Source: Desulfosudis oleivorans Hxd3
Lineage (GTDB): Bacteria > Desulfobacterota > Desulfobacteria > Desulfobacterales > Desulfosudaceae
NCBI RefSeq assembly: GCF_000018405.1
Contig: NC_009943.1
Location: 1,305,001 to 1,369,000 of the forward strand
DNA: 64,000 nucleotides
Direction: 5' to 3'
Shown here: one piece after another, positions 8,895 through 18,352 of the stretch
Layout of the letters: each line of letters opens with the position of its first letter
Position numbering within the stretch: position 1 is the stretch's first letter
The notes under the pieces: generated by a model
Seen by the model: the letters and a program-made list of their open reading frames with translations, nothing else
What the model was told of the DNA's origin: nothing
Databases searched by the model: none
Made by a program: the position numbers and the translations under genes

Positions 8895-9731
8895 CTACTG
8901 GTAGCTGTGCAGGCCGGGCAGCAGGTTCACGCCGAAGTAGGTGAACAGCACCGCTGCAAACCCGGCAATGGCAAACCACGCAATCCGTTTGTTCTGCCAC
9001 CCCCGCATCAGCCGCACATGAAGCATGGCCGCGTAGATGAACCAGGTGATCAGGGACCATGTTTCCTTGGGATCCCATCCCCAGTACCGGCCCCATGCCG
9101 TGTTGGCCCACACCGCGCCGGTGATAATACCAACGGACAGGAAAAAGAACCCGAAGACCACGGTCTGGTGAATCAGTTCGTCCAAGGTTTCTGAAGAAGG
9201 AACAAAGGCGGATGCCGGTTTTGCGTCCTCGCCCTCTTTCCCCTGCTTTATCAGGTAAATAACGCTGACGGCAAAGGCGATGGCAAAGGCCGCGTATCCC
9301 AGAAAGCAGGTGATCACGTGGGCCGTGAGCCAGTTGCTTTGAAGGGCCGGAATCAGGGGCTGAATTTTGTTTTCTATTTCCGGGGAGAGAGACGCGTAGG
9401 CCAGGGCGATGAACGCCAGCAGGATGGCGCCGGCGCCGAAGGCCTGCGTCTTGAAGCGCCGTTCAATCATCAGGTAGACCACGCCGATGGCAAAGGCGAA
9501 AAAGACAAGCGACTCATAGAGGTTGGACAGTGGCACATAGCCATGCCCCATCTGGTGGGATTCAAACCACCGGACAAGAATGCCGGCAAGGTTTGCGGCC
9601 ACCGCAATCCAGGTTATGGTGGTGGCGGCCTTTCCGGCGAACCGGTTTTCAAAGGCCCAGGCCGCCACATAGGCCACCACGGCCAGGCCATATACGAATG
9701 TGGTTGTAGAAAGAATATAAGCGTTGATCAT
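8895..9731 (-). CDS. ccsB: Cytochrome c biogenesis protein CcsB/CcsA family (ResC)
   Basis: Inner-membrane protein of 278 residues that would move haem and, with ResB, attach it to apocytochrome c outside the membrane (system II). It has about eight hydrophobic helices and the tryptophan-rich haem motif WGRYWGWDPKETWSL. A conserved His lies in the helix before it (SNWLTAHVITCFLGY) and another after it (YAAMLHVRLMRGW). It lies 41 bp downstream of resB on the same strand, the usual system II order. A supply of multihaem c-type cytochromes fits an anaerobic respirer. Confidence 0.94.
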   Translation of the reverse strand: MINAYILSTTTFVYGLAVVAYVAAWAFENRFAGKAATTITWIAVAANLAGILVRWFESHQMGHGYVPLSNLYESLVFFAFAIGVVYLMIERRFKTQAFGAGAILLAFIALAYASLSPEIENKIQPLIPALQSNWLTAHVITCFLGYAAFAIAFAVSVIYLIKQGKEGEDAKPASAFVPSSETLDELIHQTVVFGFFFLSVGIITGAVWANTAWGRYWGWDPKETWSLITWFIYAAMLHVRLMRGWQNKRIAWFAIAGFAAVLFTYFGVNLLPGLHSYQ

Positions 9732-9772
9732 ATATGCGGTTCCTTATGTTGTTGCTTTGAATAAGCGGGCAA

Positions 9773-11146
9773 TCAGGCGTTCAGATTTGCCAGTTTGTCA
9801 CCGATTTCCGCGGCCTTTCGTTTGGCGCCGTGCCGGTTCTTGTTGGCCGTGCCGAAAACGGTTACCGTTGTTTTGCCTTTTTCCGCCGCCACGCGCACGG
9901 CAAATTTTCGGTGGGCCGTGAAAAAGGTGATGTAGATGCCCAGGATCATCAGGATAAACCCGGCATACACCAGGGGCACGCCGGGGTCTTTGGCCACCTG
10001 AAGCCCGGTGTACATGACGCTTTCAAAGTTTTCCACGGTCACGACCACGTCACCCTGGCGCATTTTGTCAAAGGCGGCGTGGCGCAGCGGCAGCACCACG
10101 GTGTGGGCATCCTCCCCGGCTTCGATCATGCCCAGAAAAGAGGGACCCACGTCGTGTTTTCCCATGAACAGAAAAGAGTTGGTAAACCGCATCAGCGTAA
10201 AGGTGCCAAGGCCCTCGGGCAGGGTGATTGATTCTCCTATGCCCATGGTCTGCCGGTATGTCATGCCCGTGGCCTTGCTGGTAAAGGCAAGCGACACGTC
10301 TTTGGCCGATGCCGTGCCATAGCTGGACTGAAAGAGGCGGACCCCCCTGTATTTCATGGGCCGGTTGACCACGATGTCCTTTGTCGTTTTTACCTGGCCG
10401 TCTTCCAGGATGGAGAGGGTGGAGCGGTACTCTTTGGGCCGGCCCGATTCATAGAAGCTGACCGCAAAGTCATCGCACCGGATTTCAAAGCCCAGGGGCA
10501 TGGCCGCGCCCGACTCCCGAAGATGGATGGTGGAAGCGGACTGGCCTTCGGGAATCTGAACATAGCCGTCAAATCCCAGAAAAGAGCCGACCAGGGCGCC
10601 GGCCAGCAGCACCAGCACACTGAGATGGACCACGTAAACGCCCAGGCGGGTGGCCCGGCCCTTTTCGGCAAACAGCAGAAAGCCGTTGTCGGCCGGCTGG
10701 TGTACCACGGTTGAAAACCGTTTTTCCAGAAAGGCATGGTATCTTTTTCGCAGGTCTTCGGGCGGGGTTTTTACGGTAAAAGGCTCACCGGCCGGCTGCT
10801 TGAAGCTTTTTTCAGAAAAGGAGGGGGTTTTTGAAAACACGATTTTCCATACGGTTTTCAGACGAACCACCGAGCAGACCAGGATATTGACCGCCAGCAT
10901 CAGGATCAGGGCCTGAAACCAGTGGGACCGGTACATGTCGTCGATCTGGAGCATGGCGATGAGCCGTGCCCCGGATTCTCCGTACTTGGCCGCGTAAAAG
11001 GCGGCCGGCTGGGTCTGGGGGATCAGGGTGCCGATGACCGCGGTGGCGGCCAGGGCCAGCAGAATGCCCACGGTAAGCCGGATGGATGCAAACAGGTCCC
11101 AGGCGGATGCCAGGATCCCGCTTTTCTGTGGCTGGGTGTCAGACAT
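9773..11146 (-). CDS. resB: Cytochrome c biogenesis protein ResB
   Basis: Membrane partner of CcsB in system II cytochrome c maturation, 457 residues. Three N-terminal hydrophobic helices (near 24-45, 78-95 and 165-185) are followed by a large external domain and a last helix (GFILMILGIYITFFTAH). Family features include ASIRLTVGILLALAATAVIG and ARLIAMLQIDDMYRSHWFQA near the N-terminus. The ATG at 11146 begins the resB-ccsB unit. The upstream gap to rsmI (11147-11418) holds a small GGCGGC-TGT-GCCGCC hairpin at 11265-11279 and no convincing gene. Confidence 0.93.
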   Translation of the reverse strand: MSDTQPQKSGILASAWDLFASIRLTVGILLALAATAVIGTLIPQTQPAAFYAAKYGESGARLIAMLQIDDMYRSHWFQALILMLAVNILVCSVVRLKTVWKIVFSKTPSFSEKSFKQPAGEPFTVKTPPEDLRKRYHAFLEKRFSTVVHQPADNGFLLFAEKGRATRLGVYVVHLSVLVLLAGALVGSFLGFDGYVQIPEGQSASTIHLRESGAAMPLGFEIRCDDFAVSFYESGRPKEYRSTLSILEDGQVKTTKDIVVNRPMKYRGVRLFQSSYGTASAKDVSLAFTSKATGMTYRQTMGIGESITLPEGLGTFTLMRFTNSFLFMGKHDVGPSFLGMIEAGEDAHTVVLPLRHAAFDKMRQGDVVVTVENFESVMYTGLQVAKDPGVPLVYAGFILMILGIYITFFTAHRKFAVRVAAEKGKTTVTVFGTANKNRHGAKRKAAEIGDKLANLNA

Positions 11147-11418
11147 AGGGTCTTCTTTCTTGGGTTATAGTGTCATACCAGGCAGGACAACATTTTTGTT
11201 TTTTAAAACCATGACCTGTGGCGGGGTATCCCTTGGTAGGTGAGGTCAACCGGTCTGCCTGAAAGGCGGCTGTGCCGCCAGTGTTCATTGTACATACCAG
11301 AAGAGTATGATAAACATCAACAGAAAATTGAAGCGGCTTCTGAAGGACCGGATGGCGGCTTGCCGACAGACGGTTTGAACATATCTGACGCATTTTATAA
11401 GGATCGGGACGACTTGTC

Positions 11419-12258
11419 ATGAGCGGCAGGCTTTACGTGGTTTCATGCCCCATCGGCAACATGGAGGACATCACCCTGCGGGCATTGCGGGTCCTTGCCG
11501 AGGTCGATGTTATTGCCGCGGAAGACACCCGCAGGGCCCTGAGCCTGCTTTCGGCCCACGATATTGCCGCCCGGGGCCGGGTGATCTCCTGTTTTGAGCA
11601 CAACGAGCAGCAGCGTACCGCCGACCTGATCCACAGGCTGCAACAGGGAATGTCCGTGGCCCTGATCTCCGATGCGGGCACCCCCTCCATCTCCGATCCC
11701 GGCTTTTACCTGGTGAGAAGCGCCATTGCCCAGGGCATTGAAGTGGTGCCCGTGCCCGGTGTATCGGCGGCGGTGGCGGCCCTGTCGGTAAGCGGCATGC
11801 CCACCGACGCCTTTGTGTTTACCGGCTTTCTGCCCAAAAAGCAGGGACGGCGCAGCCGAAAGCTTGCCGACCTGGCCAATGAACGGGCCACCCTTATTTT
11901 TTACGAGGCCCCCCATCGGGCCGCGGCTTTTCTGGCCGAGCTGGAAACGGCCCTGGGTGACCGGCAGGCCGTGGTGTGTAGGGAGATGACCAAGACCCAT
12001 GAAGAGTTTCTTCGCGGCCCCCTGTCTGAACTTTCGGCTGCTCTGGAATCCCGGGACGCGGTAAAGGGGGAGATCACCGTGGTGGTGGAGGGTGCCCCCC
12101 AGGAGGGCGAGACCCTGGATCCCGAGGATCTGGCCCAGGCCGTTCGGGAAGCCGACTGCGGCGCGTCGGAACTGGCCAAAACCCTGGCCCGCCAGTACAA
12201 CATCCCCCGGCGCCAGTTGTATGACGAGATACTGAAGATCAAAAAAGATACTCCCTGA
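11419..12258 (+). CDS. rsmI: 16S rRNA (cytidine(1402)-2'-O)-methyltransferase RsmI
   Basis: SAM-dependent tetrapyrrole-methylase-fold enzyme that 2'-O-methylates C1402 of 16S rRNA. The 279 residues show the family blocks YVVSCPIGNMEDITLRA, AAEDTRRALSLL, SDAGTPSISDPGF, PVPGVSAAVAALSVSG and FTGFLPKKQGRR, plus EAPHRAAAFL in the second half. The length is normal. It is a single gene between divergently oriented resB and the long leader of the mttB cluster. Confidence 0.96.
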   Translation: MSGRLYVVSCPIGNMEDITLRALRVLAEVDVIAAEDTRRALSLLSAHDIAARGRVISCFEHNEQQRTADLIHRLQQGMSVALISDAGTPSISDPGFYLVRSAIAQGIEVVPVPGVSAAVAALSVSGMPTDAFVFTGFLPKKQGRRSRKLADLANERATLIFYEAPHRAAAFLAELETALGDRQAVVCREMTKTHEEFLRGPLSELSAALESRDAVKGEITVVVEGAPQEGETLDPEDLAQAVREADCGASELAKTLARQYNIPRRQLYDEILKIKKDTP

Positions 12259-12480
12259 TCGTTATCTGTTTTATCCACCTTTTCGTTTAAGTTTCCCCGT
12301 TTCCGGCCCACTCTTTTTTCTGATGCCTTTTTTTTACAGACAGGGTCTCGCAAGGGTTTTTATACCCTTAAAAACTGTTTTTACACAAAGTTTTAATTCC
12401 TTAAGTATGAATAAAAAAAGCAAAAATACTTCTTGTGCAATATTAATTTAAGGCAAGGTTAAAGATTTTTCTAATAAGCC

Positions 12481-12508
12481 TTGACAAATAATATTATTCT
12501 GATATTGT
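12481..12508 (+). promoter_or_regulatory. Sigma70-type promoter for the mttB cluster
   Basis: TTGACA (12481-12486), a 16-bp spacer and TATTGT (12503-12508) lie in AT-rich DNA. This predicts a transcript start near 12515 and a ~160-nt leader before mttB1. The leader ends in a GC-rich inverted repeat (CCGGCC 12619-12624, GGCCGG 12648-12653) just before the ribosome site. The rest of the gap 12259-12480 shows nothing clear beyond a weak hairpin near 12353-12366. Confidence 0.55.
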
Positions 12509-12677
12509 TCAATAATTGTTGAGGAGACATACGTTAAAAAATGAATGAGTTTCATACAGTTCCCTGTAAAAATAATTTGAGATGAAATGATTTGTCTGAA
12601 TTTTAATTTGCCGCTCACCCGGCCGACGGCGGGTTGTTTTGTTTGCCGGCCGGTACCGGCACAGTAAGGAGGCCCGA

Positions 12678-13892
12678 TTGAACAGCGAGCAGGTCAACCA
12701 TTCTGAACGTGTGCTGGGAAAACCAACCGTGGAGATGCTCAAACAGGTCCACGAGGATGCCTGCTGGATTCTGGAAAACCTGGGTGTGGGATGCCGGCAG
12801 CCCCAAATGGTGGAGGCGTTCAAAGCCCTTGAGGCTGAAGGCCTGGTCCTGATTCATGAGAACCGGATTTACCTGATGCGCGACCTGGTGGACCGGTGCC
12901 TGGGCAGTACGCCGGGTGTGGCCGATTTTTTTGTGCCGAGAAACAGCTTTTTTGTCGGCGGCACGGCGCCCTATATTTATGATGATGAAAAAGGGCTGGG
13001 CGGTATCATGCCCACCGAAGACCACGTGGCCCGCATTGCTCAAATCGCGGAGAAAAGTCGTGTGGTGGCCGGCATGGGCCGGGGCGTGAAGCTTGCCGAC
13101 GAGGTGGTCCAGATGAACCTGATGGATGCCCACTGCGCCAAGCCGCTCTATTTTGCCGTGACATCGGACGCCGCCCTGGAACGGGCCGTGGCCCTTCACA
13201 AAAAGCGGGGAAACGTGATGGTGGTCTTCTGCCTGACCCGCCCCCCCCTGGAAGTAAATGAAAATTTTTCCGAGCATTTTGTAAAGGTGGTTCAGGCCGG
13301 TCTGCCGGTCTTTATTTCCGCCATGCCCATGGCCGGCATCAGCGCGCCTTTCTGTTACAACGGGGTCCTGGCCATGACCCATGCCGAAGTGCTCTTCGGT
13401 ATCTGTGTGTCCCAGCTGCTTCGGCCCGGTGCCGTGTGCATTCATGCCGGGTTTCCCACCATTGCCGACCCGCGCATCGAGTACAACCCCAACTACGGGC
13501 TGGTCTCCCATAACCTGCTCAACATTCTGATGACCCACCTGTGCCTGATGCTCGATCTGCCGGCGTTTCAAAGCGCCTGCACCACTCACGAGGAGCACCT
13601 GACCCGGCGGGCCTATGACGATGCCAAAGCCGGGCAGGCCATGTGTTTGAAGTACGGGTTTCACATGATGCGTCACACCTTTTCATTTCTGCGGTACCTG
13701 ATCGATTTTTCCATCGAAAAGCTGGAACGCTCAATTGAGATTCTGGAAAATACCACCCCGGACGATGCACCCGCGGTGGAGATGCCGGTTTACGATCCCC
13801 GGGGCATGGAATCAATCATGCACACCGGGGTGGGCATGTATATGGAGGATCCGCTGACCACAGCCAACTTCGGCAAGGTGTTTGTCGATTAA
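12678..13892 (+). CDS. MttB-family corrinoid methyltransferase, short form (1)
   Basis: Member of the trimethylamine methyltransferase superfamily, which moves a methyl group from a methylated amine to a corrinoid protein. The 404 residues contain NSFFVGGTAPYIYDD, SAMPMAGISAPFCYNG, MTHAEVLFGICVSQL and FQSACTTHEEH. No amber codon interrupts the frame, so it is a non-pyrrolysine member; such members include glycine betaine methyltransferases. I chose the TTG at 12678 because AAGGAGG lies 5 bases upstream; an ATG at 12639 has no ribosome site. It is shorter than canonical MttB (about 480-500 residues) and is most similar to the gene at 16425. The substrate is unknown. Confidence 0.85.
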   Translation: MNSEQVNHSERVLGKPTVEMLKQVHEDACWILENLGVGCRQPQMVEAFKALEAEGLVLIHENRIYLMRDLVDRCLGSTPGVADFFVPRNSFFVGGTAPYIYDDEKGLGGIMPTEDHVARIAQIAEKSRVVAGMGRGVKLADEVVQMNLMDAHCAKPLYFAVTSDAALERAVALHKKRGNVMVVFCLTRPPLEVNENFSEHFVKVVQAGLPVFISAMPMAGISAPFCYNGVLAMTHAEVLFGICVSQLLRPGAVCIHAGFPTIADPRIEYNPNYGLVSHNLLNILMTHLCLMLDLPAFQSACTTHEEHLTRRAYDDAKAGQAMCLKYGFHMMRHTFSFLRYLIDFSIEKLERSIEILENTTPDDAPAVEMPVYDPRGMESIMHTGVGMYMEDPLTTANFGKVFVD

Positions 13893-13936
13893 TTTATCAA
13901 CCGTCCGAATCGTCAAACGGACAAAGGAGAGATATC

Positions 13937-15550
13937 ATGTGCGGCATTGCTGGATGTTTCGGCAGAAAGGATGAACCGACCGTTAAACGCATGCTGGATA
14001 CCCTGGGCCATCGGGGCCCCAATGACCGGGGGATGCATGCGGGCGCCAGTTTCGTGGTGGGCCATACCCGGCTTTCCATCGTGGACGTGGCCACCGGCCG
14101 TCAGCCCATCCTCACCGGGGACGGTACAAAAGGTATCGTGGCCAACGGTGAAATTTACAACTTCCGCAAGCTGCGGATGGGGATTGCGGATAAGTACCAG
14201 TTCCGCACCAGGTCGGACACCGAGGTCGTGCTTCATCTCTACGAAGAAAAGGGGCCTGCCTGCGTCAAGGACTTAGACGGCATGTTTGCGTTCGCCCTGT
14301 TTGACGGCGACGCCTTTATGCTGGCCCGGGACCCTGTCGGCATCAAGCCGCTCTATTACGGGTTCAAGCAGGACGCGCTCTATTTTTCCTCCGAGCTGGG
14401 GGCCATGAGTTTTGCCGGCCTGGACGAGGTCCACGAGTTTCCGGCGGGTCATTACTACACACCCAAGGAGGGGTTTGTGCAGTACTACAAGGTGCCGCCC
14501 ATTGAGGATGACCAGCTTACCGACATCGAGGAAACCTGCGAAATTATCCGGGAAACCTTTATTCACGCCGTGAAGAAAAGGCTGCTGGCCGACCCCGAGG
14601 TGCCGGTGGGCTCTTTCTGCAGCGGCGGGCTGGACAGCAGCCTGGTGGCGGCCATTGCCGCGGACGAGATTCCCCGGCTTCACACCTTTGTGGTGGGCAT
14701 GAAGGACGCCTTCGGGGATGTGAGTGACGATGTCAAGGCGGCCCGTATAGCCGCGGCCCATATCGGTTCCACCCATCACGAGCTGATTTTCACCGAGGAC
14801 GAGTACTACGAGGCCCTGCCCACGGTGATCAACAAGCTGGAAAGCTATGATCCCTCCCTGGTGCGGTGCGCCGTGCCCTGTTACTTCACCTGCAAGATGG
14901 CGGCCGAATATGTCACCGTGGTGCTGACCGGCGAAGGGGCCGACGAGCTGTTCACCGGCTATCATTACATGAAGCATTTCCCGGAAGACAAGCTGAACCT
15001 CGAAGCCCGGCGCTGCATCGGCAACCTGCACAATATCAACCTGCAGCGGGCCGACCGCATGGGCATGCTGTTCAGCCTGGAACTTCGGGTGCCCTTTCTG
15101 GACGAAGCCATGGTGGACCTTTCCATGAAGATTCCCCACGAACTCAAGATTCGGGAACACAACGGCGCCAAGATCGAAAAATGGATTCTGCGCAAAGCCT
15201 TTGAAAACACGCACTACCTGCCGGACGATATCCTGTGGCGCTACAAGGTGCAGTACACCCAGGGCGCGGGCTGCGAGGACCTGGGCGAGCGCCTGGCCAA
15301 CCGGATGGGCGATGACGAGTACGAGAAAATCAAGGCCGAAAATCCGGACGCGGTGATCAACAGCAAGGAGGCGGCTTACTACTTCAAGATTTTCCGCGAG
15401 TATCATCCCCAGGATTCGATTCTGGGCTCCATCGGCATCTGGACCGGGTTTGATTTTGCCGAGGAGCGGGAGAAGGTCAAGGGGACCGTGGACGGGGACC
15501 TGAAGCACGAGCACGAAGAAGAGACCGACGACACCTCTCAGGTGGCCTGA
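13937..15550 (+). CDS. asnB: Asparagine synthase (glutamine-hydrolysing), AsnB family
   Basis: Two-domain amidotransferase of 537 residues. The N-terminal Ntn glutaminase begins MCGIAGCFG, with Cys2 as nucleophile, and has HRGPNDRG and HTRLSIVD. The synthetase domain has the PP-loop CSGGLDSSLVAAIAA near residue 228 and TGEGADELFTGYHY. It could make asparagine, but its place between two mttB genes suggests amidation of a pathway intermediate (inference). AAAGGAGAG precedes the ATG 44 bp after mttB1, and the next gene starts 8 bp after its stop, so it is part of the operon. Confidence 0.9.
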   Translation: MCGIAGCFGRKDEPTVKRMLDTLGHRGPNDRGMHAGASFVVGHTRLSIVDVATGRQPILTGDGTKGIVANGEIYNFRKLRMGIADKYQFRTRSDTEVVLHLYEEKGPACVKDLDGMFAFALFDGDAFMLARDPVGIKPLYYGFKQDALYFSSELGAMSFAGLDEVHEFPAGHYYTPKEGFVQYYKVPPIEDDQLTDIEETCEIIRETFIHAVKKRLLADPEVPVGSFCSGGLDSSLVAAIAADEIPRLHTFVVGMKDAFGDVSDDVKAARIAAAHIGSTHHELIFTEDEYYEALPTVINKLESYDPSLVRCAVPCYFTCKMAAEYVTVVLTGEGADELFTGYHYMKHFPEDKLNLEARRCIGNLHNINLQRADRMGMLFSLELRVPFLDEAMVDLSMKIPHELKIREHNGAKIEKWILRKAFENTHYLPDDILWRYKVQYTQGAGCEDLGERLANRMGDDEYEKIKAENPDAVINSKEAAYYFKIFREYHPQDSILGSIGIWTGFDFAEEREKVKGTVDGDLKHEHEEETDDTSQVA

Positions 15551-15558
15551 GAAGCGGC

Positions 15559-16407
15559 ATGGAACTGACCATTCTGGGTTCCGGCGGATGCACGGTGATT
15601 CCCAGGCCGCTGTGTACCTGCCCGGTGTGCCGGCAGGCACGGGAAAAGGGAATCCCCTATGCGCGTTCCGGGCCGTCTGCCTTTCTGCACGACGCCGGCC
15701 TGCTGATTGACGCGCCGGCCGAAATCGCCGGCCAGTTGAACCGGGAGTCCATCGGGCAGGTGGATCACCTGCTTTTCACCCACCTGGACCCCGACCATGT
15801 GGAGGGGTTCCGAGTGGTGGAGCAGATCACCCTGGATTTTCGGACCTGGCGGTCCTGTCCGGGCAAATGCATAGACTTGGTGCTGCCCCGGCCCCTGATG
15901 GATCGCCTGGAGCGGATTCGCACGGCTTACGGCTCCCAGGCGGCCTTTTACCGGGACCAGGGGTTTATTCGGTGCCGGGCCTTTGACCGGTCCACGCGAA
16001 TCGGCGATGTCACGGTGACCGCTCTTCCCGTGGACCGCGGAGGCCAGATTGCCTATGTCTGCGTTTTTGAAAAGGCGGGCGTAAAGATCGTGTATGCCGC
16101 CTGCGACATACGGCCGTTTCCGGAAAATGACCCGGCGGTGCGCGATCCCGACCTGCTGGTGATTCAGCCCGGCCTTTTTGAAACCGGCCTGAAGCACGGT
16201 TTTGTCTATCCGCCGGACCATGTCTCCCGGTCAACACTCTATACGTTTGACCAGACCGTGGACCTCTGCCGCCGGATCGGCGCCGGGAAGGTGGTGTTTA
16301 TTCACCTGGAAGAGTACTGGAACCGGAGCCATGACGACTATACGGCCCTGGAAGGGGGCCTGAATAACATGCGCTTTGCCCATGACGGCATGCGCCTGGA
16401 CGTATAA
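15559..16407 (+). CDS. Metallo-beta-lactamase-fold hydrolase, PhnP-like
   Basis: A 282-residue MBL-fold metalloenzyme. The signature THLDPDHVEG near residue 73 supplies the His/Asp ligands. An N-terminal CTCPVCRQAREKG cluster resembles the extra structural zinc site of PhnP-type cyclic phosphodiesterases. PhnP opens phosphoribosyl cyclic phosphate in phosphonate breakdown, but no other phn gene is nearby. A hydrolytic role on a pathway intermediate of the mttB cluster is plausible but unproven. It starts 8 bp after asnB and ends 17 bp before mttB2. Confidence 0.78.
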   Translation: MELTILGSGGCTVIPRPLCTCPVCRQAREKGIPYARSGPSAFLHDAGLLIDAPAEIAGQLNRESIGQVDHLLFTHLDPDHVEGFRVVEQITLDFRTWRSCPGKCIDLVLPRPLMDRLERIRTAYGSQAAFYRDQGFIRCRAFDRSTRIGDVTVTALPVDRGGQIAYVCVFEKAGVKIVYAACDIRPFPENDPAVRDPDLLVIQPGLFETGLKHGFVYPPDHVSRSTLYTFDQTVDLCRRIGAGKVVFIHLEEYWNRSHDDYTALEGGLNNMRFAHDGMRLDV

Positions 16408-16424
16408 CCCGGAGGTTGCGTGAA

Positions 16425-17657
16425 ATGTTTGAACCGGAAACAAAAAAGACGATCAACAAGGAGCAGACAACGACACCCATGAACTTTGCGGACGATACCC
16501 TGCTGGACCAAATTCACCGGGACGCGATACGCGTACTGGAAGAGACCGGTGTGTGGTGCCCTTCAACGGAGGTGAGGGATATCTTTGAACAGACCGGGCA
16601 GGCGGCTTTTGACGAGACCACCGGCCACCTGCACGTGCTGGGGCCCCTGGTGGACCAGGCCCTGGCCATGACCCCGAAACGGGATTCCTACTGGATCGGT
16701 GAAAATGCCTTTGGCGTGGGTGGTACCGCGCCCTTTGTGCATGACGATGCCACCGGCGAACTGATTACCCCCACGTTTGAACACCTGGCAAAAATCGCCG
16801 CCATCGTGGACCAGGCGGACGTGATTGACTTCATGGCCCGGGGTGTGCTGATTCCCAAGCACGAGGTGGAGGTGATGGACACCATCATTGAGACCTGCCA
16901 AAAGCCGGTATATGTCGCGGCGGTCTCTGAGGCCGGCATTGCCCGGGCCGGGGAGATTCACCGGAGCCGGGGCGGCTTGACCGTTCAGTTCTCCATCATC
17001 AACAGCCCCCTTGCCATCATCGAGAGCATGATTCCGCCGTTTCTCTCCTGCGTGCGGCAGGGGATTCCCATTTATGTTTCCACCATGCCCATGGCCGGGC
17101 TTTCCGGCCCTTACTCCATGTCCAGCCTGGTGACCCTGACCCATGCCGAGGCCCTGTTCGGCATCACCCTGGCACAGCTGGTCAACCCCGGCATTACGGT
17201 GGTTCATGCCGGCCTGCCCTCCATTGCCAGCATTAACGACAACTATGCCGTGAACCTGGGGCTGGTCTCCTTCAATATCGCCAACCTGCTTATGGAGAAG
17301 GTGAACAAGCGCCTGGACCTGCCCTCCATTCAGACCGCCTGCACCACCAGCCAGGCCCATCCCAACAAGGTAGCTGAAGCCGAGGCGATCAACGGGTTTG
17401 CCCTGATGAAAAAATACGGGTTTCACCAGATGCGCCACGCCTTCGGGTTTTTAAAGGAGCTGGTCTCTTTTTCCATCGCCAAGCTGGAGCGTCACATCGA
17501 CCTGTGCCGGTCCACGGACCCGGACCAGGCCCCGGAATATGAGCTGGAGCCCTACGACCCGGAGGGGCTGGCCGCAATCATGCGAAACACCAGCCGGGCC
17601 GGTTACATGCGGGACGACCACACCCTGAAAAACACGGGAAAATCTTTTTTAATATGA
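16425..17657 (+). CDS. MttB-family corrinoid methyltransferase, short form (2)
   Basis: Second short MttB-superfamily protein, 410 residues, clearly paralogous to the gene at 12678: NAFGVGGTAPFVHDD, STMPMAGLSGPYSM, LTHAEALFGITLAQL, IQTACTTSQAHPNK and GFHQMRHAFGFLK line up with the first copy. No in-frame amber codon is present. I chose the ATG at 16425 with GGAGG nine bases upstream; a TTG at 16416 is closer to the ribosome site but poorly spaced. The corrinoid protein gene follows after 22 bp, so this enzyme is a likely direct methyl donor to it. Confidence 0.85.
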   Translation: MFEPETKKTINKEQTTTPMNFADDTLLDQIHRDAIRVLEETGVWCPSTEVRDIFEQTGQAAFDETTGHLHVLGPLVDQALAMTPKRDSYWIGENAFGVGGTAPFVHDDATGELITPTFEHLAKIAAIVDQADVIDFMARGVLIPKHEVEVMDTIIETCQKPVYVAAVSEAGIARAGEIHRSRGGLTVQFSIINSPLAIIESMIPPFLSCVRQGIPIYVSTMPMAGLSGPYSMSSLVTLTHAEALFGITLAQLVNPGITVVHAGLPSIASINDNYAVNLGLVSFNIANLLMEKVNKRLDLPSIQTACTTSQAHPNKVAEAEAINGFALMKKYGFHQMRHAFGFLKELVSFSIAKLERHIDLCRSTDPDQAPEYELEPYDPEGLAAIMRNTSRAGYMRDDHTLKNTGKSFLI

Positions 17658-17679
17658 ACCCAAGCCAAAGGAGAGAGCC

Positions 17680-18306
17680 ATGACACAGTTTGCAAATATG
17701 ACGGAAGCGATTCTGGCCGGTGATCCGGACAGGGTAAAGCAGCTGGCCGAAGAAGGGATCAGCAGGGGCGACGATGCCGGGGCCGTGATGGCGGCCATGA
17801 TCGGGGCCATGGATATCGTGGGCGAGAAGATGGAAGCGGAAGATATGTTCATTCCCGAGGTGCTGATGTCGGCAAAGGCCATGAGCGCGGGCACCGAGTT
17901 GCTCAAGCCCCACCTGGCCGAAGGCGGGGACGGTAACAAGGGCACCCTGGTGATCGGCTCCGTGCACGGCGACCTGCATGACATCGGCAAAAATCTGGTC
18001 AAGATGCTCATGGAAGGGTCGGGTTTTTCCGTGGTGGACCTGGGCACCAACGTGGCGCCGGACGCTTTTCTGGCCGCGGTAAAGGAACATTCGGCCAGCC
18101 TGGTGGGCATGTCGGCCCTGCTGACCACCACCATGCCGGTGATGAAGGAGGTGGTGGACGCCCTCAAGAATGCCGGGCTGCGGGACCAGGTCAAGGTGCT
18201 GGTGGGCGGCGCTCCGGTCACCGATGCGTATGCCGAGCAGATCGGGGCCGACGCCTATGGCGCGGACGCCGGATCAGCGGTGCGCATCGCCAAGTCCCTG
18301 GTGTAA
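17680..18306 (+). CDS. Methyltransferase corrinoid (B12-binding) protein, MttC/MtbC type
   Basis: Soluble methyl carrier of 208 residues. The N-terminal ~90 residues are the helical cap domain (B12-binding 2). The C-terminal Rossmann-like domain carries the cobalt-ligand motif GDLHDIGKN (D-x-H-x-x-G) near residue 96, followed by SGFSVVDLGTNV and LVGMSALLTTTM. It would accept methyl groups from the surrounding MttB proteins and give them to a second methyltransferase acting on a folate or thiol. Neither that enzyme nor a RamA-type reductive activator is present in this window. It is the only corrinoid protein beside three MttB paralogs. Confidence 0.94.
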   Translation: MTQFANMTEAILAGDPDRVKQLAEEGISRGDDAGAVMAAMIGAMDIVGEKMEAEDMFIPEVLMSAKAMSAGTELLKPHLAEGGDGNKGTLVIGSVHGDLHDIGKNLVKMLMEGSGFSVVDLGTNVAPDAFLAAVKEHSASLVGMSALLTTTMPVMKEVVDALKNAGLRDQVKVLVGGAPVTDAYAEQIGADAYGADAGSAVRIAKSLV

Positions 18307-18352
18307 CCCCCACCCGTCAACTGCCGAATCAGGAGAAAAAGGAGAATAAACA

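Noticed and set aside
11139-11420. A 93-codon minus-strand frame between resB and rsmI
   Set aside because: It overlaps both gene starts, has no domain character, and its region looks like an ordinary divergent promoter gap.
14273-15640. Long open frame (455 codons) opposite asnB
   Set aside because: It is the antisense of a clear asparagine synthase gene, with no start signal or recognisable domain.
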